Below are positions 51,891 through 55,142 of a stretch of 55,142 nt of DNA, piece after piece. The stretch spans positions 1 to 55,142 of the forward strand of contig QWQG01000017.1 of NCBI GenBank assembly GCA_003670925.1, given 5' to 3'. The first letter of the stretch is position 1, and every line of letters begins with the position of its first letter. The stretch is from Planctomycetota bacterium. Its GTDB lineage: Bacteria > Planctomycetota > Planctomycetia > Planctomycetales > Planctomycetaceae. The position numbers and the translations under genes were made by a program. The notes beneath the pieces are model-generated. The model saw nothing but the letters and a program-made list of their open reading frames with translations, had not been told where the DNA came from and searched no databases.

Positions 51891-52565
51891 ATGCTGTTAC
51901 GGTCCACGTCACAAACTCAGGAACATCGAATCGTGTCCACCATCGAAAAAGCTGAGCGGCTGAAAAAAGAACTGACGGACAAGTGGGTGGTTGTCGCTGC
52001 CAACGCGCCGGAATTGAAGCGGTTTGCGAACCTGACAGGAAAAGTGAAAACCGTCAACATGAGTTGTCGGGCCCTTGTGGAATTCGATGGGCCCGTTGAT
52101 ATCGGCTGGTATGATATCGACACCAGCTATCTGACGGTTGTTGATGCGCCGCAACCAAAGAAGGCCGCCGCGCACGCGGAAGCAAAACCAGTGGCCACGG
52201 CAGCCCCTGCTGCCAAAGCAGCACCTGCCACCGGTGGCGGTTCGCCGCTTGATAAAATTCGTGGCGCCAGTGCGAAGCCCGCTACGACGACTGCAGCCGC
52301 CTCAGCAACCGGTGGTTCACCGCTGGATAAAATTCGCGCTGCAGGCTCTAAACCTGCTGCGCCTGCAACTGGCGGTGGTTCACCGCTGGATAAAATTCGC
52401 GCCGCGGCAAAGCCAACTGCCGCTGCTGCACCTGCTCCGGAAGCTGCTGTCGCACCGATAGCTCCGGAAGAGGCCCCCAAGCCGGGTGTTCCAAAGCCTG
52501 CAGCGCCGATGAGTGGCTCTCCCATGGATCGGATTCGTGCCATGGGCGCGGCCAAGAAGGAATAG
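51891..52565 (+). CDS. Protein with SH3-like N-terminus and four SPLDKIR repeats
   Basis: 224 residues from ATG 51891 (AAGG 6 bases upstream); a GTG at 51936, where similarity to a helical start (STIEKAERLKKELTDKW) begins, is a serious alternative. Residues 16-85 form a compact domain (VVVAANAPELKRFANLTGKV; ALVEFDGPVDIGWYDIDTSY) like an SH3/KOW barrel. The remainder is an Ala/Pro/Lys linker punctuated by GGGSPLDKIRGA (115), GGSPLDKIRAA (141), GGGSPLDKIRAA (161) and a variant SGSPMDRIRAM (208). These look like short linear binding motifs presented in series. No signal peptide. I know no name for the family; function unknown. Confidence 0.65.
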   Translation: MLLRSTSQTQEHRIVSTIEKAERLKKELTDKWVVVAANAPELKRFANLTGKVKTVNMSCRALVEFDGPVDIGWYDIDTSYLTVVDAPQPKKAAAHAEAKPVATAAPAAKAAPATGGGSPLDKIRGASAKPATTTAAASATGGSPLDKIRAAGSKPAAPATGGGSPLDKIRAAAKPTAAAAPAPEAAVAPIAPEEAPKPGVPKPAAPMSGSPMDRIRAMGAAKKE

Positions 52566-52690
52566 TCGTTCGACGTCCCCGTACACGATCATGTCTTAAA
52601 TTTAAGTTGGACATGCTGATTCGACTGCGAGCAGGCGGGCAAGAACGCCCATCGTACCGCAAATCAAGCGTAGCCGGAGCTGAGGTTAAA

Positions 52691-53989
52691 ATGCGAATTG
52701 CTTGGTTGGAATGTGCAACCGGACTTAGCGGCGACATGACGCTGGCCGCGTTGCTTGATGCTGGAGCCGACATCGCCAGCGTGCGGAAAGCAATTGCGTC
52801 ACTCAATCTGCCGGATGTCGTTCTTCGCGTAGAAACGGTCATCAAGGGTGGGTTCCGCTCACTGCATGTCTTGGTCGATCATCCCGAACAGCATGCTCAC
52901 CGGCACTTCACCGACATTCGCCGCATTGTCGAACAGGCCACTGGCCTGACTCCGCGGCAGAAACAATTGGCGCTGCAGATGTTTTTGGCGGTGGCCGAAG
53001 CTGAAGCCCGCGTTCATGGATCGACGGTCGAAAAAATCCATTTCCATGAAGTCGGGGCGATTGATTCGATCGTCGATATCGTTGGCGTGGCTGTCGCATT
53101 TGATCTGTTGGGAATTGACCGAGTCGTCTGCAATGCCATTCCGACCGGGCGTGGATTCGTGAAAATTGATCATGGAATCTGTCCGATTCCGGCACCCGGC
53201 ACGGCGGAGATCCTCAAAGGAATTCCGCTGGCTGACATTCCGATCGAATCTGAATTGACGACGCCGACAGGTGCTGCGATCGCGAAAACTCTGGCAGACA
53301 GTTTTGGCCCGATGCCCGCGATGACGATCGAGGCTATCGGCTGCGGTTGTGGCACTAAGACGTTTCCGGAACGCGCAAACGTGCTCCGAATCTTCATCGG
53401 CATGGCGACCATTTCAGCCGAGACGGAACACGTTGTGATGCTGGAAACGACTCTCGACGATGTCCTAGGCGAAACTATCGGCCACGTCCGCGAACGATTG
53501 CAATCTGCCGGTGCTCTCGATGTTTTTGTGACCGCTGTGCAGATGAAGAAAGATCGTCCCGGAGTTGTCTTGAGCGTCCTCTGCCGTCCCGAATTGGTCG
53601 CACGCTGCGAAGACATCGTGTTCACCGAAACCGGCACGCTGGGCATCCGCCGCCTGCAAATCCAACGCAGCGTGCAACATCGCGATTTCGTCGAAGCTGC
53701 AACGCCTTGGGGCAAGGTTCGTGGCAAACGCGCTTGGCGCACCGGGCGACAACCGACGTTCGCGCCCGAGTTCGAAGATTGCGCCCGCCTCGCACGCGAG
53801 ACGGGAGTGCCACTCCGCGACATCTATCGCGCCGCCGAGTCAGCATTCGTACCTAGTCCCGGCAGTGAGGTTCCCGCACAACTGCCGCTCGACCACATGC
53901 ATGATCACGACCACATGCATGACCACGACCACATGCATGACCACGACCACATGCATGACCACGACCACATGCATGATCATCAGCATTAG
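52691..53989 (+). CDS. larC: LarC, nickel-pincer cofactor biosynthesis protein
   Basis: 432 residues from ATG 52691 with GAGG 6 bases upstream. LarC inserts nickel into the pyridinium-dithioate pincer cofactor used by lactate racemase-type enzymes. Family marks: CATGLSGDMTLAALLDAGAD at the start, KIHFHEVGAIDSIVDIVG, NAIPTGRGFVKIDHGICPIP, ELTTPTGAAIAKTL and ETTLDDVLGETIGHV. Homologues also carry histidines, but here the C-terminus is a tail of five DHMHDH units (from 53891) that could store or deliver nickel. LarB, LarE and a LarA-type enzyme are not seen in the window. The frame is open 28 codons upstream without coding character. Confidence 0.93.
   Translation: MRIAWLECATGLSGDMTLAALLDAGADIASVRKAIASLNLPDVVLRVETVIKGGFRSLHVLVDHPEQHAHRHFTDIRRIVEQATGLTPRQKQLALQMFLAVAEAEARVHGSTVEKIHFHEVGAIDSIVDIVGVAVAFDLLGIDRVVCNAIPTGRGFVKIDHGICPIPAPGTAEILKGIPLADIPIESELTTPTGAAIAKTLADSFGPMPAMTIEAIGCGCGTKTFPERANVLRIFIGMATISAETEHVVMLETTLDDVLGETIGHVRERLQSAGALDVFVTAVQMKKDRPGVVLSVLCRPELVARCEDIVFTETGTLGIRRLQIQRSVQHRDFVEAATPWGKVRGKRAWRTGRQPTFAPEFEDCARLARETGVPLRDIYRAAESAFVPSPGSEVPAQLPLDHMHDHDHMHDHDHMHDHDHMHDHDHMHDHQH
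53891..53980 (+). repeat. Five 18-bp tandem repeats encoding DHMHDH
   Basis: Units GACCACATGCATGAYCAY at 53891, 53909, 53927, 53945 and 53963 are identical but for third-position C/T changes in the first and last. Near-identity implies recent expansion by slippage or unequal recombination, at the 3' end of larC and wholly in frame. Confidence 0.9.
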
Positions 53990-54098
53990 CCATGTTGCCG
54001 TGTCGGATGCGTCAAGCGGATCACAACCACCCTGTGGGGGACAAATCACAGCTAGATTGCTGTGTTCAGTTGCCCACGTCCCCCGGTTGATTGCCAGT

Positions 54099-55142
54099 CT
54101 AGCCAGTGACAAGTTTGCTGGCGTCTCGAAGACTGCCAGCACTTCGAAACGCGTGTTCGAAGCGAGTTTGGAGTTCACGAATCGGTTCGATGCCGACGCT
54201 GATTCTGAGGAGCCAGCGGGAGACGCCGCACTGTTCGACGAAATCCAGTTCGGTAAAATGTGCGAGGATTGTGTAGGGACAGCAGAGTGTAAAATTTGTT
54301 CCCAAATTTGGCCCTTTACAGATTTCGAGATGATCGAATACGGCGGGCGTTGTCACGGCAGGGTTCTTGAGCACGATGGATAACAGTCCGCCGTTGTGAT
54401 CGGTCGAATGCGCATTCATCCAGTCGAAGCGCTTGGCGTCAAGGCTTGGATGATACACCGTTTCAACTTCCGGTTGGGTGGTCAGCCATTGGGCCAATTG
54501 ATTGGCATTGCGATTCATTGTTTCGACGCGCATCCGGACATCTCGGGAGTTTTGTTCCAGAATCTCCACGTCAGCATCGATCAGCAGTTCTTCGAAGTTG
54601 TCAGCCAGCGCTGCTCGCAGCCAGTCTGCGTATCGACTGGCTGGGTTTAACGTCACAGAACCTGCAAGCACATCACCATAACCGCTAAAATATTTTGTCA
54701 AACTTGTCACAACCACATCCGCAAAAGGCAGGACGTCGTGATTAATGCAGGCAGCCAGCGTGTCATCAATCACAAGCAGAAATCCGTGTGCGTCTGCCAG
54801 TTGCCGGAGGGATTGCAAATCGAGGGAAGTGAGCAACGGATTTGTGGTAGATTCACAGAAAACGCTCGCGATTTTCTGGGTGCGGAGCAACTCCGCAAGT
54901 TGCTGGAGATCAGCGGGATCACCGACGGGATAGAATCGCACATCCGCCGGCGCAAAGCGTTGCTGGAGCTTGAGCGTATCGACGTACGGAAATCCAAACT
55001 GCACACTTGGATCGGAGGGATCGTGTTGTCGCAGGGCACGCCAGACGGCAGCGATCGCCGCCATGCCGCAGGGATACAGCCAGATTTCAGCATGAGGGTC
55101 GGTTCTGAACTCACGCAATCGTCGGCGCACGGTTTCGCGCGC
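54099..55142 (-). CDS. Cys/Met-metabolism PLP enzyme (cystathionine gamma-synthase-like), 5' end beyond window
   Basis: The minus-strand frame is open to the right edge, so the N-terminus is missing; 347 residues are visible. Class signatures: CGMAAIAAVWRAL near the cut end, CESTTNPLLTSLDL, VIDDTLAACINHDVLPFADV and VVTSLTKYFSGYGDVLAGS, the lysine there being the PLP Schiff-base residue. The C-terminal SRWLLRISVGIEPIRELQ is typical for cystathionine gamma-synthase/lyase enzymes of the transsulfuration pathway. In that family this loop is often SLTKFFSGDSN. The exact reaction cannot be decided from the fragment. It converges on larC with about 110 bases between stops. Confidence 0.85.
   Translation of the reverse strand, partial: ARETVRRRLREFRTDPHAEIWLYPCGMAAIAAVWRALRQHDPSDPSVQFGFPYVDTLKLQQRFAPADVRFYPVGDPADLQQLAELLRTQKIASVFCESTTNPLLTSLDLQSLRQLADAHGFLLVIDDTLAACINHDVLPFADVVVTSLTKYFSGYGDVLAGSVTLNPASRYADWLRAALADNFEELLIDADVEILEQNSRDVRMRVETMNRNANQLAQWLTTQPEVETVYHPSLDAKRFDWMNAHSTDHNGGLLSIVLKNPAVTTPAVFDHLEICKGPNLGTNFTLCCPYTILAHFTELDFVEQCGVSRWLLRISVGIEPIRELQTRFEHAFRSAGSLRDASKLVTG

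Noticed and set aside
53891-53980. CRISPR-like array
   Set aside because: The repeats are contiguous without spacers and lie in frame within larC.
1-55142. rRNA, tRNA or CRISPR loci
   Set aside because: No conserved tRNA T-arm pattern, rRNA core sequence or spaced repeat array was seen in the intergenic regions.

Overview
The window reads as chromosomal DNA of a planctomycete (Planctomycetota, probably Planctomycetales). The evidence is the set of families present: four DUF1501 Tat-exported proteins, two giant PSCyt1/DUF1549/DUF1553 cytochrome-like proteins with LamG domains, several DUF1080 proteins, and the interspersed repeats typical of the phylum (NPKRQRG-encoding repeat, CACAGAT palindrome, AGTGCTCTGTCAA-ended palindromic elements). 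No rRNA, tRNA or CRISPR array was seen.

Layout. 1-6.6 kb: a partial UxaA-like gene, a DUF1553/DUF1501 pair on the minus strand, and two adjacent decayed genes (an internally deleted zinc alcohol dehydrogenase and a DUF1080 gene with an in-frame TGA). 6.8-15.3 kb: GNAT, a repeat-disrupted hypothetical gene, ftsY, DUF1080, an MFS/spermidine-synthase-like membrane protein, a TMTC-like membrane protein whose stop codon lies in a nested pair of palindromic elements, and a YeaQ-like membrane protein. 15.7-20.6 kb: a second PSCyt/DUF1501 pair, whose cytochrome gene has absorbed an in-frame repeat. 20.9-26.7 kb: a compact three-gene operon encoding an FHA-EAL protein, an AAA+ ATPase and a Ser/Thr kinase fused to a tubulin/FtsZ-like domain. 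This is the most interesting locus. 26.9-39.4 kb: orphan DUF1501 proteins, a Tat-exported protein of unknown function, a serine-hydrolase-fold protein lacking its catalytic residues and fused to DUF302, wrecked IS3 and IS4 insertion sequences, a WD40 lipoprotein and a TolB-like propeller.

39.5-47.4 kb: minus-strand genes for a RecB/AddA-like helicase-nuclease, an amidohydrolase, a SufS-like aminotransferase and a SEC-C/TPR protein. 47.9-50.5 kb: a minus-strand operon for a Wza-like polysaccharide export lipoprotein and two small secreted proteins. 51-54 kb: a TRASH/YHS secreted protein, an SPLDKIR-repeat protein and larC with a repeat-encoded histidine tail. The window ends in a partial Cys/Met-metabolism PLP enzyme.

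Working together. The kinase-tubulin/AAA+/FHA-EAL operon has the parts of a phospho-threonine signalling module tied to a GTP-dependent filament and to c-di-GMP turnover. The DUF1553 and DUF1501 genes are co-oriented pairs that probably act together outside the cytoplasmic membrane. Several loci show ongoing decay or repeat invasion: pseudogenes, IS wrecks, a duplicated gene fragment and palindromic elements entering coding ends. All functions are inferred from motifs read by eye; no database search was run.
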